The translations under genes were made by a program, and so were the position numbers. The notes under the pieces are model-generated. The model was not told the DNA's origin. It made no database searches and saw nothing but the letters and a program-made list of their open reading frames with translations. From assembly GCF_022347725.1 (NCBI RefSeq), contig NZ_JAKRGB010000003.1, positions 186,001 to 250,000 of the forward strand: DNA of 64,000 nt. The letters run 5' to 3'. Position 1 is the first letter of the stretch. Every line of letters begins with the position of its first letter. Shown here piece by piece: positions 26,126-35,492 of the stretch. This DNA is from Ruegeria sp. Ofav3-42 (lineage in GTDB: Bacteria; Pseudomonadota; Alphaproteobacteria; Rhodobacterales; Rhodobacteraceae).

Positions 26126-27904
26126 TCAAAGGGGCCAGATCAAGGGGATCAGCAGCGACGCCAACAAACCGACGGTCAGGTTCAGTGGTACGCCAACTTT
26201 CAGGAAATCCGTGAATCTATACCCGCCGGGGCCGTAGACCATCATGTTGGTCTGATATCCGATCGGCGTCGCGAATGACGCCGAAGCGGCCACCATGACC
26301 GCCACCACCAATGGACGCGGGTCGATCCCCACTGCCTGTGCCAACCCGATTGCAATCGGTGTCACCACAACCGCCACAGCGTTGTTCGACACAAGTTCGG
26401 TCAGCACCGAGGTCAACAAGTAGACGGCCCAAATAATCAGGAATGGCGGTAAGGCACTGAGGCCAGGAGCCACAGCCTCGACAATCAGCGAAACCGCACC
26501 GGACTTGTCGAGTGCCGCCCCAATCGCCAGCATCGAGAAGATCAAGGCCAGCAGCCGACCTTCGACGAAGGAAAACGCCTCATCCGCGTCAATACAGCGG
26601 GTCATCAAAACAACTGCAACTGCCAAAATCGACAGTAGCAGGATTGGTGCCACGCCCAGCGCAGCCAACACAACAATCCCCGTAAGCGATCCGATGGCAA
26701 TCGGCGCGTGGCTTCGGCGGAAGGCGCGGGCCGAAGGTTGAGTTACATCAACCATATCCATATCAGCGGCAAGCTTTTGGACATCCGCCGGTGAGCCCTC
26801 CAACAGCAGAGTGTCCCCAACCCGAACAACCAGATCATCCAACTGGCGCCCGATATTCTGGTTCCGTCGGTGCACGGCCAGCACATAGACACCATAACGC
26901 CGCCGTAACCGCATTGCGCCAAGTGTCCGTCCGACCATGCGGCAACCGGGGGTGATCAGAACCTCGACCGTTTTGGTCTCAACCGCCGAGACCTGGTCGA
27001 CACGCTTAAGCTCTTTATTTGTCTGCAAGCTAAGCAATTCCGTCATCTCGGTTCGCAGGACCACACGGTCGCCGACCTTCAGGTTAACGCCCTTGAGGTT
27101 ACGACGCAGTGACTCGTCACCCCGAACCACGTCGATCAAGCGCACGCCCGGGCGCTTGAACAGTTGGACTCCGGTCACTTCGCGCCCGATCAGGTTACTG
27201 TCTGGTGGAATCACGGCCTCGGTAAAGAACTTCATCTTTGAACGATCGCTGAGCATGGACGCCATACTGTCCCGATCCGGCAGCAATCGCGGCGCGATGA
27301 AACGCAGATAGAACATCCCGTAAATCACTACGGCAATGCCCAACGGCGTAACTTCAAAAATCGAAAAGGCCGTCATGCCCTGCGCGCGGGCAACACCATC
27401 CACCAGCAGGTTGGTCGATGTACCGATCAACGTCAGCGTTCCGCCCATTATGGCGGCATAGCTAAGCGGGATCAGCAGCTTTGACGCGGGTACGTTCAGA
27501 GTTCGGGCAATCTGAACGAAAACCGGGATCATAACGACGACGACAGGCGTATTCGATACAACAGCCGAGGCCAGGACAACAAATGCCATTAGCGTCGCGA
27601 TCGCGAGTTTTGGGTTTACCTGCGCCTGTTTCTGAGCCGTCGAGGTAAACGCGTCCAACGCGCCGGTCCGCACCAGCGCGCCCATGATGATAAACATCGC
27701 GGCGATCGTCCAAGGAGCGGGGTTGGACAAGACAGCCAGCGCGCTTTGGTAGGGCAGAATACCCGTCACAAGCATCACCGCAACACCGCCGATGGCGACG
27801 ACCTCCGTCGGATAGACTTCGCGCAGGAACATGATGAACATGCCTGCAACGACCAACAGCGCGAGTATTGCGCTTCCCGTTTCTGTCAGTTGAAGGAATT
27901 GCAT
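26126..27904 (-). CDS. SLC13-type permease with RCK C-terminal domains
   Basis: This 592-residue inner membrane protein has the same build as the permease at 20146: the N half carries VVSNTPVVVVMIPVFVQIA and GGTLTLIGTSTNLLVDG, then two TrkA-C domains (NLIGREVTGVQLFKRPG and RMVGRTLGAMRLRRRYGV regions), then LVSNNAVAVVVTPIAIGLAQ and FATPIGYQTNMMVYGPGGY. Members transport divalent anions such as sulfate or dicarboxylates. It is divergent from nothing close; ymdB lies 90 bases upstream on the same strand. The paralogue at 20146 is a gene-duplication partner or a distant family member, not a recent copy. Confidence 0.86.
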   Translation of the reverse strand: MQFLQLTETGSAILALLVVAGMFIMFLREVYPTEVVAIGGVAVMLVTGILPYQSALAVLSNPAPWTIAAMFIIMGALVRTGALDAFTSTAQKQAQVNPKLAIATLMAFVVLASAVVSNTPVVVVMIPVFVQIARTLNVPASKLLIPLSYAAIMGGTLTLIGTSTNLLVDGVARAQGMTAFSIFEVTPLGIAVVIYGMFYLRFIAPRLLPDRDSMASMLSDRSKMKFFTEAVIPPDSNLIGREVTGVQLFKRPGVRLIDVVRGDESLRRNLKGVNLKVGDRVVLRTEMTELLSLQTNKELKRVDQVSAVETKTVEVLITPGCRMVGRTLGAMRLRRRYGVYVLAVHRRNQNIGRQLDDLVVRVGDTLLLEGSPADVQKLAADMDMVDVTQPSARAFRRSHAPIAIGSLTGIVVLAALGVAPILLLSILAVAVVLMTRCIDADEAFSFVEGRLLALIFSMLAIGAALDKSGAVSLIVEAVAPGLSALPPFLIIWAVYLLTSVLTELVSNNAVAVVVTPIAIGLAQAVGIDPRPLVVAVMVAASASFATPIGYQTNMMVYGPGGYRFTDFLKVGVPLNLTVGLLASLLIPLIWPL

Positions 27905-27944
27905 TCTTGGTATTCTGTCCGAACCCTGGCCTGGCTTGCGCGCC

Positions 27945-27989
27945 CGTCAGGCAGTTTCACGCATTGCGCGCGACAGAGCAAGCCTGACG
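27945..27989. repeat. inverted repeat downstream of ymdB
   Basis: CGTCAGGC (27945-27952) and GCCTGACG (27982-27989) are perfect 8-base arms 29 bases apart, directly after the ymdB stop. It may be part of a terminator, but the long loop and lack of a T-run make this weak. Confidence 0.35.
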
Positions 27990-27994
27990 TGCCT

Positions 27995-28810
27995 TTATTG
28001 CGGCCCCGCCTGCTGTAACCGCCCGCCAACGCGCACCATTTGAACAGATTTGGCCTGCCCATCGCGGTCGTCAGTTTCAACGAACACACCGCTCAGCGTG
28101 GCCTCACCGTTGGCCGGTGTGAACCGGGCCTTCGGCATGCCGGTGATAAACCGGCGCATGGGCTCCAATTTGTCCATCCCAATGACCGAGTCATAATCAC
28201 CGCACATTCCCGCATCCGACAGGTAGGCCGTGCCACCCGGCAGGATCTGCGCATCCGCAGTCGGAACATGCGTATGCGTGCCCACCACAAGGCTTGCGCG
28301 CTTATCGCAATAGTGGCCCATGGCCATCTTCTCGGATGTCGCCTCGCAGTGCATATCAACAATGATCGCCTGTGCCTGACCACCGCGCGGGTGCGATTTC
28401 AGGATCGGTTCAATGGCCGAAAACGGGTCGTCGAAGGGACGCTTCATGAAAACCTGCCCCAACACCTGAACAACCAGAACCTTGCGCCCGCCGGGTGCTG
28501 TGTACAAACGATGCCCCCTGCCCGGCGCGCCTTTGGCGAAATTTACGGGGCGCACGATACGAGGTTCGTTTTCGATGAACTGCAGCATATCCTTCTGGTC
28601 GAACGCGTGATCGCCCAGCGTCAGGCAATCAGCGCCCGAGTCCAACAGCAGCTTGGCGTGATCCCCCGTCAGACCCATACCGTTCGAAGCGTTTTCGCCA
28701 TTGACCACAACGAAGTCCAACCGCCATTCGTCGCGCAGACGTGGCAAATGCTGCTGAATGGCCGCGCGTCCGGCGCGGCCCATGACGTCACCCAGAAATA
28801 GTATTCTCAT
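27995..28810 (-). CDS. ymdB: YmdB-type metallophosphoesterase
   Basis: This 271-residue enzyme has the two-metal site of the YmdB/TIGR00282 family: MRILFLGDVMGRAGRAA at the start, VVNGENASNGMGL, LTLGDHAFDQKDM, and VVGTHTHVPTADAQILPGGT. In Bacillus the homologue is a cyclic-nucleotide phosphodiesterase linked to biofilm and lifestyle choice. The ATG at 28810 was chosen by the family start; 24 codons of open frame lie upstream. It is divergent from a small lipoprotein gene, with about 88 bases between them. Confidence 0.88.
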   Translation of the reverse strand: MRILFLGDVMGRAGRAAIQQHLPRLRDEWRLDFVVVNGENASNGMGLTGDHAKLLLDSGADCLTLGDHAFDQKDMLQFIENEPRIVRPVNFAKGAPGRGHRLYTAPGGRKVLVVQVLGQVFMKRPFDDPFSAIEPILKSHPRGGQAQAIIVDMHCEATSEKMAMGHYCDKRASLVVGTHTHVPTADAQILPGGTAYLSDAGMCGDYDSVIGMDKLEPMRRFITGMPKARFTPANGEATLSGVFVETDDRDGQAKSVQMVRVGGRLQQAGPQ

Positions 28811-28898
28811 GCCTAACGTCCTAAGTGTGGCATCCGGCAAGCACAAGTGGTTAAGGTGGCGCCATGCATTGTGAAAACGCATTGGACAGGAGACATAA

Positions 28899-29135
28899 AT
28901 GACCCGTTACTGCACTCTTGTGGCCGCCATGGCCCTCCTTGCTGCCTGCGATCAGACTAATCAGACTGCGGATCAGCCCGTCGGGCTGGCCAATCCGGCC
29001 GCGACCTTCTGTATCGAACAAGGCGGGCAGTACGAGATACAGGATGGTGAGAACGGCCAAACCGGAATCTGCACCTTGCCGGACGGTTCCAAGCAAGATG
29101 CATGGGAGTACTTCCGCGCTGAAAACATGGGTTAG
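28899..29135 (+). CDS. DUF333-type lipoprotein
   Basis: This 78-residue protein begins MTRYCTLVAAMALLAACDQ, a lipoprotein signal with LAAC, so the mature protein starts at Cys17. The domain GLANPAATFCIEQGGQYEIQ, then NGQTGICTLPDGSKQDAWEYF, is the DUF333 pattern (small putative haemolysin-like proteins with a conserved NPA and a cysteine pair). The function is unknown. Its stop overlaps the stop of the folate cyclo-ligase gene coming from the other side by 4 bases. Confidence 0.8.
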   Translation: MTRYCTLVAAMALLAACDQTNQTADQPVGLANPAATFCIEQGGQYEIQDGENGQTGICTLPDGSKQDAWEYFRAENMG

Positions 29136-29695
29136 GGTTTGAAGGTCAGTATCCGGCTTTCCGTGATGACCATGTCCAGCGGCTGATCTGTGTGCTCCAG
29201 AGGCAGTCCCTCTGCCTCTTGCGCATCAAAGGCAAAGCCGATGGCCAGGGTCGGATGCTTGGCGCGCAACCCTTCCAGAGTGCGGTCATAGAAACCGCCC
29301 CCATAACCCAGCCTTCCACCACGCGCATCAAAGGCAACCAGCGGCACGATCAGAATCTCGGGATCGAAATAGTCGTCAACCTCGGGAATCATTGCGCCGA
29401 ACGGGCCATCTTTCAAAACGCCCTCGGGCGTCCATCGCGAAAACCGCAACGCCTGCCCGGCCGCTTGAATGACCGGCACGCCAACCGGGCCGTAGGCCGC
29501 AGCTTCGGCCATGGCGGGCAGCGGATCGATTTCGGTGCGGATCGGCATGTAACCCGACATCGGCACGCTACGATGGCCTGCCAGAACTTCGGACAAGCGC
29601 CCGGCCGCCCCCGGCAAACGCGCATCGAACGCCACCTTGCGGCGAGCAAAAGCCGCCTTACGCGCAGCGGCTTTGATTTCAGCCAGATCGGTCAC
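29132..29695 (-). CDS. 5-formyltetrahydrofolate cyclo-ligase
   Basis: This 187-residue enzyme makes 5,10-methenyltetrahydrofolate from 5-formyltetrahydrofolate with ATP. The N-terminal helix AAARKAAFARRKVAFDARL carries the basic residues of the ATP site; VPMSGYMPIRTEIDPLP and the C-terminal LIVPLVAFDARGGRLGYGGG then FYDRTL form the family signature. It starts 4 bases inside the end of mgtE, so the two are translationally coupled, and it ends overlapping a lipoprotein gene on the other strand. The usual symbol in E. coli is ygfA/fau. Confidence 0.92.
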   Translation of the reverse strand: MTDLAEIKAAARKAAFARRKVAFDARLPGAAGRLSEVLAGHRSVPMSGYMPIRTEIDPLPAMAEAAAYGPVGVPVIQAAGQALRFSRWTPEGVLKDGPFGAMIPEVDDYFDPEILIVPLVAFDARGGRLGYGGGFYDRTLEGLRAKHPTLAIGFAFDAQEAEGLPLEHTDQPLDMVITESRILTFKP

Positions 29696-31086
29696 AGTAG
29701 CACCACGCTGGCAAGCCCAAGAAAGATAAAGAACCCCATGACATCCGTCGTGGTCGTCACAAAAGTCCCTGACGCCAGCGCCGGGTCAACGCCCAGACGG
29801 TCCAGCAAGACCGGTACTACCGTACCTGCAAAGCCTGCGATGATCATATTCACGACCAAGGCCGACCCGATCACGACACCCAGCATCGGAGAATCGAACC
29901 ACATCATCCCGACCGTGCCCAGGACGATGGCAAAACACAGCCCGTTCAGCATGCCGACCAACAATTCGCGCCGGATCACGCGCATGACGTTCGCATTGGT
30001 CAGGTCGCGAGTCGCCAGCGCCCGCACCGCAACCGTCAGCGACTGCGTGCCGGCATTGCCGCCCATCGAGGCGACGATCGGCATCAGGATGGCCAGCGCC
30101 ACCAACTGATCAATTGCCGCCTCGAACTGGGAAATCACCAACGAAGCGCAGATTGCCGTGCAGAGGTTCACCGCAAGCCAAGGCAACCGGCGCTTGCTGG
30201 TGGCGGCGACACTGTCGGACAACGAACTTTCCTCGCCCACACCAGCCAGACGCAGAATATCTTCTTCGTGTTCCTCATCGAGAACCACCATCGCATCGTC
30301 GATGGTGATGACACCTACAAGACGCCCGTCCCCGTCAATGACCGGAGCGGAAATCAGGTGGTACTGGTTAAAGGCATAGGCCACATCCTCTTCGTCCTGA
30401 TCGACCGGAATGGTGTGAAATTCCTCTTCTGCGATATCGTGCAGCGGTACATCCCGACGGGTCGCCATCAGCTTGCCCAACGTCACTTGTGCTACTGGCT
30501 TCAGGCGCGGGTCGACCAGAACAACGTGATAGAATTGCTCGGGCAGATCATCGTTGGCGCGCATGAAGTCGATGGCCTGTCCCACCGTCCAGTGCTCGGG
30601 CGCCATGACAACTTCGCGTTGCATGAGGCGGCCAGCCGAGTTTTCTGGGTAAGACAGCGCCTGTTCCGCCGCGATCCGCTCGGAATCCTCCAGCGCATCT
30701 AGAATGGCCTCTTGCTGCGGCTCTTCGAGGTCCTCGAGCAAGTCGACGACATCGTCGCTTTCCATGTCGCGCACGGCGTCGGCCAGAACGTCGGGGCGCA
30801 AGACGCCGATGACCTCTTCGCGCACGGCTTCGTCCAGTTCAGACAGGATATCGCCGTCAAATTCCTTGTCGTAAAGACGGATCAGGCGCCCACGGTCATA
30901 GGGGTTTATCTGTTCCAGAAGGTCGGCGATGTCTGCCGGATGCAGCGGCTCCATCAGCTCCGTCAGCTTGTCCCGGTCGTTTACATCAACCGCATAAAGG
31001 ATCGCTGCGACGGTCCGTCGGTCCAGCGCATAGGCATCTTCTTCGTTGGCGGGGTCAGTTACGGGTTCATCATAGCCTGTCGTCAT
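29692..31086 (-). CDS. mgtE: MgtE-type magnesium transporter
   Basis: This 464-residue channel-like transporter has a cytoplasmic N domain of acidic helical repeats (LTELMEPLHPADIADLLEQI, DMESDDVVDLLEDLEEPQQE), two CBS domains (residues about 140-260) and five C-terminal membrane helices with PIVASMGGNAGTQSLTVAVR, the Mg-path signature. The cytoplasmic part senses Mg2+ and closes the pore. I put the start at 31086 (GGGGG 5 bases before it); an ATG 24 bases earlier is also possible. No Mg-sensing riboswitch is evident upstream. Confidence 0.93.
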   Translation of the reverse strand: MTTGYDEPVTDPANEEDAYALDRRTVAAILYAVDVNDRDKLTELMEPLHPADIADLLEQINPYDRGRLIRLYDKEFDGDILSELDEAVREEVIGVLRPDVLADAVRDMESDDVVDLLEDLEEPQQEAILDALEDSERIAAEQALSYPENSAGRLMQREVVMAPEHWTVGQAIDFMRANDDLPEQFYHVVLVDPRLKPVAQVTLGKLMATRRDVPLHDIAEEEFHTIPVDQDEEDVAYAFNQYHLISAPVIDGDGRLVGVITIDDAMVVLDEEHEEDILRLAGVGEESSLSDSVAATSKRRLPWLAVNLCTAICASLVISQFEAAIDQLVALAILMPIVASMGGNAGTQSLTVAVRALATRDLTNANVMRVIRRELLVGMLNGLCFAIVLGTVGMMWFDSPMLGVVIGSALVVNMIIAGFAGTVVPVLLDRLGVDPALASGTFVTTTTDVMGFFIFLGLASVVLL

Positions 31087-31219
31087 GTCTGCCCCCGTCT
31101 GTTCGCGCATTGACCCCTAATTAGAAGAAGCAGCTACCGGAAAACAATGACAATGCGCCGATTTACCGGCAAGTTTCGTCCCCTTATGCTGTTTCGCAGT
31201 CCCATACAGGCGGAGAGAG

Positions 31220-32515
31220 ATGGAAATGGCGCAAAAAACGCTTCTGAAAGGGCGCGTCCTGAGTTTCAACGGATCACCTTTTGAAGGTGAGCCGACAGAG
31301 GCCGTGACGATCAGCGAAGCGGTACTGATTGAAGATGGCCGCATCTCTGCTGTCGCGGATGCAGACAGCCTGATCGCCGCGAACCCAGACGCCCAAGTTG
31401 TTGACCACGGCCAGCATGTGATCATGGCCGGTTTCGTGGACGCGCATGTGCACTACCCCCAGACGGCCATGATCGCCAGCTGGGGTAAGCGCCTGATCGA
31501 CTGGCTGAATTCTTACACGTTCCCCGAGGAAATGAAGTTCGGGAGCGTCGATTATGCAAGTGAGATTGCCAACCGGTATCTCGATCTGACGGTGGCGCAG
31601 GGCACCACAACCATGTGCAGTTTCTGCACCATCCACCCCGAAAGCGTCGACGCCTTCTTCACCGCTGCCCAACAACGCGGTCAGCGTGTGGTAGCGGGTA
31701 AAACCTGTATGGACCGCAACGCGCCCGAAGGGCTGCAGGACACTGCGCAAACGGCCTATGACCAATCCCAGGCGCTGCTGGAAAAATGGCATGGCGTCGA
31801 TCGGATATCCTACGCTATCACTCCACGGTTTTCGCCGACCTCAACGCCCGAGCAACTGGAAGCGATGGGCGCCCTATGGGCCGAATACCCTCACTGCCTG
31901 ATGCAAACCCATCTCAGCGAGCAGACGGATGAAATCGCCTGGGTTCGCGAGCTGTTCCCCGACGCGCGGGACTATCTGGACACTTATGAGAAATTCGGCC
32001 TGCTGGGTCCAAATGGCCTGTATGGTCATGCCATTCACCTTGAAGCACGCGAACGCGACCGGTTGCGCGAGATCGACGCCTCGCTGATCCATTGCCCAAC
32101 CTCAAACACTTTCATCGGGTCCGGCTTATTCGACATGGCTGGACTGATGCGCGACAGACATCGGGTAGGGCTGGCGACGGACACTGGTGGCGGGTCGAGC
32201 TTTTCAATGCTGCGGACGATGGCGGCGGCTTATGAGATCGGGCAATTGCGCCGATCACCCCTGCACGCCGCGCAACTGCTTTGGCTGGGCACGGTCGGAT
32301 CGGCCCGCACGTTGCGAATGGACGATAGCATTGGCAACGTCGCACCGGGGATGGAGGCTGATCTGGTCGTTCTCGACCTGGCCTCGACCCCTGCAATCGC
32401 TCAACGCGAAGCTTGCGCCGATGACCTGTGGGAGGCAATCTTCCCAACCATCATGATGGGCGACGACCGGGCAATCGCCGAGGTTTGGATCGCCGGTCGT
32501 CGCGTGACTCCCTAG
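31220..32515 (+). CDS. guaD: guanine deaminase
   Basis: This 431-residue amidohydrolase converts guanine to xanthine. Metal ligands are in GFVDAHVHYPQTAMIASWG, HLSEQTDEIAWVRELF, HAIHLEARERDRL and GLATDTGGGSSFSML; the N-terminal strand LLKGRVLSFNGSPFEGE is also typical of GuaD. Length is typical. An ATG 6 bases downstream is an alternative start (the GGAGAG site is 4 or 10 bases away). The stop codon lies in a CTAG shared with the opposing deaminase gene. Confidence 0.92.
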   Translation: MEMAQKTLLKGRVLSFNGSPFEGEPTEAVTISEAVLIEDGRISAVADADSLIAANPDAQVVDHGQHVIMAGFVDAHVHYPQTAMIASWGKRLIDWLNSYTFPEEMKFGSVDYASEIANRYLDLTVAQGTTTMCSFCTIHPESVDAFFTAAQQRGQRVVAGKTCMDRNAPEGLQDTAQTAYDQSQALLEKWHGVDRISYAITPRFSPTSTPEQLEAMGALWAEYPHCLMQTHLSEQTDEIAWVRELFPDARDYLDTYEKFGLLGPNGLYGHAIHLEARERDRLREIDASLIHCPTSNTFIGSGLFDMAGLMRDRHRVGLATDTGGGSSFSMLRTMAAAYEIGQLRRSPLHAAQLLWLGTVGSARTLRMDDSIGNVAPGMEADLVVLDLASTPAIAQREACADDLWEAIFPTIMMGDDRAIAEVWIAGRRVTP

Positions 32516-33846
32516 GCCTGCAACGCGCGGGCCAGTTGGTTCTGCCGTTCGATCACGCGGGGTATGTCTAGGGTTGTGACATGCCCATCCCGCACGATCT
32601 GTCGTCCTTCTACAAACAGATGCTTCACCTTCATCGGCCCGGCCAGCAGCAATGCGGCCGGGTCCCAACTGCCCGCACTTTCAATGCCACGTGTGTTCCA
32701 AATGGCGATGTCGGCACGTTTTCCCGGTTCTAGCCGCCCACAATCGGGGCGGTTCAAGACATCCGCTCCGCCGCGCGTCGCGATCTCAAGCGCTTCTCGG
32801 GAAGACATGGCATCCGCGCCATTGGCGACACGCTGAAGCAGCATGGACTGACGCGCTTCAAGGATCAAATTGCCAGAGTCATTGCTGGCCGATCCATCGA
32901 CACCCAACCCGACCTGGACGCCCTGATCGCGCATCGCCCGAATCGGTGCAATACCCGAACCCAATCGGCAATTGGAACAAGGGCAATGCGCAACACCCGT
33001 GCGGGATCTGGCGAACAGATCGATCTCTGCCCCGTCCAGCTTGACGCAATGGGCATGCCAGACGTCTGATCCGGTCCAGCCCAAGTCCTCGGCATATTGA
33101 CCGGGGCGGCATCCGAATTGAGCCTGCGAGTACGCAATATCCTCATCGTTTTCAGCCAGATGGGTGTGCAGCATCACGCCTTTGTCGCGCGCCAGAACCG
33201 CTGTGTCGCGCATCAGATCGCGGCTGACGGAAAACGGGGAACAAGGGGCCAATCCAACCCGGCACATTGATCCCTCGGAGGGGTCATGAAAGGTGTCGAC
33301 CACACGGGTCATGTCGTCAAGGATCGCGCTTTCGACCTCGACCAACGCATCTGGCGGCAACCCTCCGTCGCTTTCACCGATGCTCATCGCGCCGCGGGTC
33401 GGGTGGAACCGCATGCCAATCTCGGCAGCGGCGGCAATTGTGTCATCCAGGCGCGCACCGTTCGGGTACAGGTACAGATGGTCGGAACTGAGCGTACAGC
33501 CGGAAAGGGCCAGTTCAGCCAGACCGATCTGAGCCGACACGAACATCTCTTCCGGGCCAAAGCGCGACCAGATCGGGTACAACGTCTGCAACCACCCGAA
33601 CAGCAGCGCATCCTGCCCGCCTGGAACTGCCCGCGTCAGGGTCTGATAGAGGTGGTGATGGGTGTTCACCAACCCCGGCGTCACGACACAACCCGAAGCG
33701 TCGTGGATTTCTCCGGTTGTCTGCAGATTGTGGCCGATCTGTTCGATCTGCCCACCTCGGACTAGAATATCCGCGCCCGGCAGCTCTTGCCGCGCGTCAT
33801 CCATTGTCAGAATGGTGTCTGCGTTTTTGATAAGGATTTCAGTCAT
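32512..33846 (-). CDS. probable 8-oxoguanine deaminase
   Basis: This 444-residue amidohydrolase belongs to the AtzA/TRZ/8-oxoguanine deaminase group. The metal site shows as TPGLVNTHHHLYQTLTRAV, MLHTHLAENDEDI, WHAHCVKLDG and LGVDGSASNDSGN, and the conserved CPCSNCRLGSGIAP is typical of the 8-oxoguanine deaminase subgroup. The ATG at 33846 follows AGGAGGG. It runs toward guaD, and the two stop codons overlap. Together they suggest purine catabolism or removal of oxidised guanine; other substrates (guanine, isocytosine) cannot be excluded from sequence. Confidence 0.82.
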   Translation of the reverse strand: MTEILIKNADTILTMDDARQELPGADILVRGGQIEQIGHNLQTTGEIHDASGCVVTPGLVNTHHHLYQTLTRAVPGGQDALLFGWLQTLYPIWSRFGPEEMFVSAQIGLAELALSGCTLSSDHLYLYPNGARLDDTIAAAAEIGMRFHPTRGAMSIGESDGGLPPDALVEVESAILDDMTRVVDTFHDPSEGSMCRVGLAPCSPFSVSRDLMRDTAVLARDKGVMLHTHLAENDEDIAYSQAQFGCRPGQYAEDLGWTGSDVWHAHCVKLDGAEIDLFARSRTGVAHCPCSNCRLGSGIAPIRAMRDQGVQVGLGVDGSASNDSGNLILEARQSMLLQRVANGADAMSSREALEIATRGGADVLNRPDCGRLEPGKRADIAIWNTRGIESAGSWDPAALLLAGPMKVKHLFVEGRQIVRDGHVTTLDIPRVIERQNQLARALQA

Positions 33847-33960
33847 TTTGCCCTCCTGCATCAGCCCGTTTCATGCATGGAGTGCAACGGCTGGCGGAAA
33901 ACGGACACAAGAACCAGCCGGGCAGAACCTACCCGACCGATCTGAGCGCAGCAACCAATA

Positions 33961-34752
33961 TCAGTAGTTTCGCAGGATTTTCAAAGCCGCTGCGTGCAGG
34001 TCCGGGTTTGCGGCCGCCAAAGCACGACCGCCATTGTGGGCCGGGCCACCCTGCCAGTCTGTCACGACACCACCTGCGGCCTCGATAACCGCGATTGGGG
34101 CTTGAATATCGTATGCGTTCAGGCCGGACTCGATCACCAGATCAACCTGCCCCGCCGCCACCAGCGCATAGGCATAGCAATCCATACCATAGCGGGTCAG
34201 TTTTGCTTGCCGGGCCACAGCCTCGAACCCCGAACGTTCTTCGGGCGTACCGACCTCGGGGAAGGTGGTGAAGACAATTGCCTGATCCAAAGCGGACGTT
34301 GAGCGTGTTTGTAAAGCTGCCGTCCCCGTCGGCCCAGTGACTTGCGCTATGTCCGCCGAGCCTACAAACCGCTCGCCGATATACGGCTGATCAATCACAC
34401 CCATGATCGGGCCGTGAGAGGTACTGAGGGCAATCAACACACCCCAGGTGGGTGTTCCGCTGATGAACCCTCGGGTGCCGTCGATGGGATCGAGAACCCA
34501 GGTGCGGCCACTGGTGCCTTCGTCGCGGCCAAACTCTTCGCCAAAGATGCCGTCGTTGGGACGATGGCGCGCCAGAACCTCGCGCATTGCCTTTTCGGCA
34601 TCGCGGTCGGCGATGGTGACAGGGTCGAACCCGTCATCCAGTTTATTCGAGGTCTGAAGATTGGTTTGCCGGAAAAACGGAAGAATGGCCACGCGTGCCG
34701 CGTCGGCCATTTCTTCGGCTACTTCCAGATCGCTTAACGAAGACTCTTGCAT
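33961..34752 (-). CDS. histidinol-phosphatase-like inositol monophosphatase family protein
   Basis: This 263-residue enzyme has the inositol monophosphatase metal motifs: GFDPVTIADRDAEKAMREVL, GEEFGRDEG, WVLDPIDGTRGFISG and DCYAYALVAAGQVDLVIESG then NAYDIQAPIAVIEAAGG. The last is typical of the HisN branch, which removes phosphate from histidinol phosphate in histidine synthesis. Its partners in histidine synthesis are not nearby, so the exact substrate stays open. It lies 108 bases downstream of nothing related; the next upstream gene is an XRE regulator. Confidence 0.8.
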   Translation of the reverse strand: MQESSLSDLEVAEEMADAARVAILPFFRQTNLQTSNKLDDGFDPVTIADRDAEKAMREVLARHRPNDGIFGEEFGRDEGTSGRTWVLDPIDGTRGFISGTPTWGVLIALSTSHGPIMGVIDQPYIGERFVGSADIAQVTGPTGTAALQTRSTSALDQAIVFTTFPEVGTPEERSGFEAVARQAKLTRYGMDCYAYALVAAGQVDLVIESGLNAYDIQAPIAVIEAAGGVVTDWQGGPAHNGGRALAAANPDLHAAALKILRNY

Positions 34753-34796
34753 GCGTTACCCGTGCGGCGCATGCGATACAGAGTCAACCCGCGAAT

Positions 34797-35168
34797 TTAT
34801 GCTACGTCGCTGAGAACCCGAGCCAGTTCGAACAGGCGGCGGCGCTGGTTTTCGGGAATCGCATAATAGGACCGCACAAGATCCAGAGCTTCCTTGTCCC
34901 CCATCAGATCGGCAGGAACCGATTTTTTGCCAGTGCTCTCTTTTTCGGCCTCTTCCAGACCTTCGAAGAAAAAACTGACGGGAACGTCCAATGCCTCAGC
35001 AATATCCCACAGGCGAGACGCGCTGATCCGGTTGGCACCCGTTTCATACTTTTGAATTTGTTGAAACTTAATACCAACTTGCTGAGCCAACTGTTGCTGG
35101 GTCATGCCAATCAGCCAGCGGCGATGTCGGACGCGCTTGCCCACATGGACATCGACGTGATGGGTCAT
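34797..35168 (-). CDS. XRE-family transcriptional regulator
   Basis: This 123-residue protein has an XRE helix-turn-helix at residues 8-62 (VGKRVRHRRWLIGMTQQQLA, VGIKFQQIQKYETGANRISA) and a short C-terminal domain of about 50 residues ending AIPENQRRRLFELARVLSDV. Near-identical small regulators are widespread in alphaproteobacteria, with no known target. The ATG follows AGGAGAATACC. Upstream is a 324-base gap that carries its promoter. Confidence 0.85.
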   Translation of the reverse strand: MTHHVDVHVGKRVRHRRWLIGMTQQQLAQQVGIKFQQIQKYETGANRISASRLWDIAEALDVPVSFFFEGLEEAEKESTGKKSVPADLMGDKEALDLVRSYYAIPENQRRRLFELARVLSDVA

Positions 35169-35492
35169 TGGTATTCTCCTCTACTACACACAACTACCAA
35201 GGGCGCGTGATCTTTGTCATCGCAACACTAGCGAGTCGTGCTTAACCACTCCCTAATTTTGGATCATGCCCCCAAAACAGCACCATAGCGCAATATTGCC
35301 TCATTTGGGTATTTTTTCAAGAAGGTTGAATTTGTTTCGGGCGACAAAGATTTAGGGTTGTACAATTTCGACGCAGCGTCTTGGCCTGCACCGCCAACCA
35401 ATTGTGCACCAGACAACCGACACCGTCGGGAAATGATTGACAATCCGCAGTTGAAACGAATCTATGCCCCGAAAAAAGGACGGAGCGCGATC
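35169..35492. other. intergenic region between XRE and quinone reductase genes
   Basis: No convincing reading frame lies here. I see TTTTGG/CCAAAA arms (35257-35262, 35272-35277) and a GGGTATTTTTTCAAGAAGG segment near 35305 that resembles the core of the post-stop repeats but does not follow a stop codon. It probably holds divergent promoters. Confidence 0.4.

Noticed and set aside
20146..27904. The two SLC13-type permeases as a recent tandem duplication
   Set aside because: They share the same domain order but differ strongly along the sequence and lie on opposite strands, so this is old paralogy or separate inheritance.
35300..35325. GGGTATTTTTTCAAGAAGG as a fourth copy of the post-stop repeat
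   Set aside because: It keeps only the T-rich core, lacks the G+C hairpins and does not follow a stop codon, so chance is likely.
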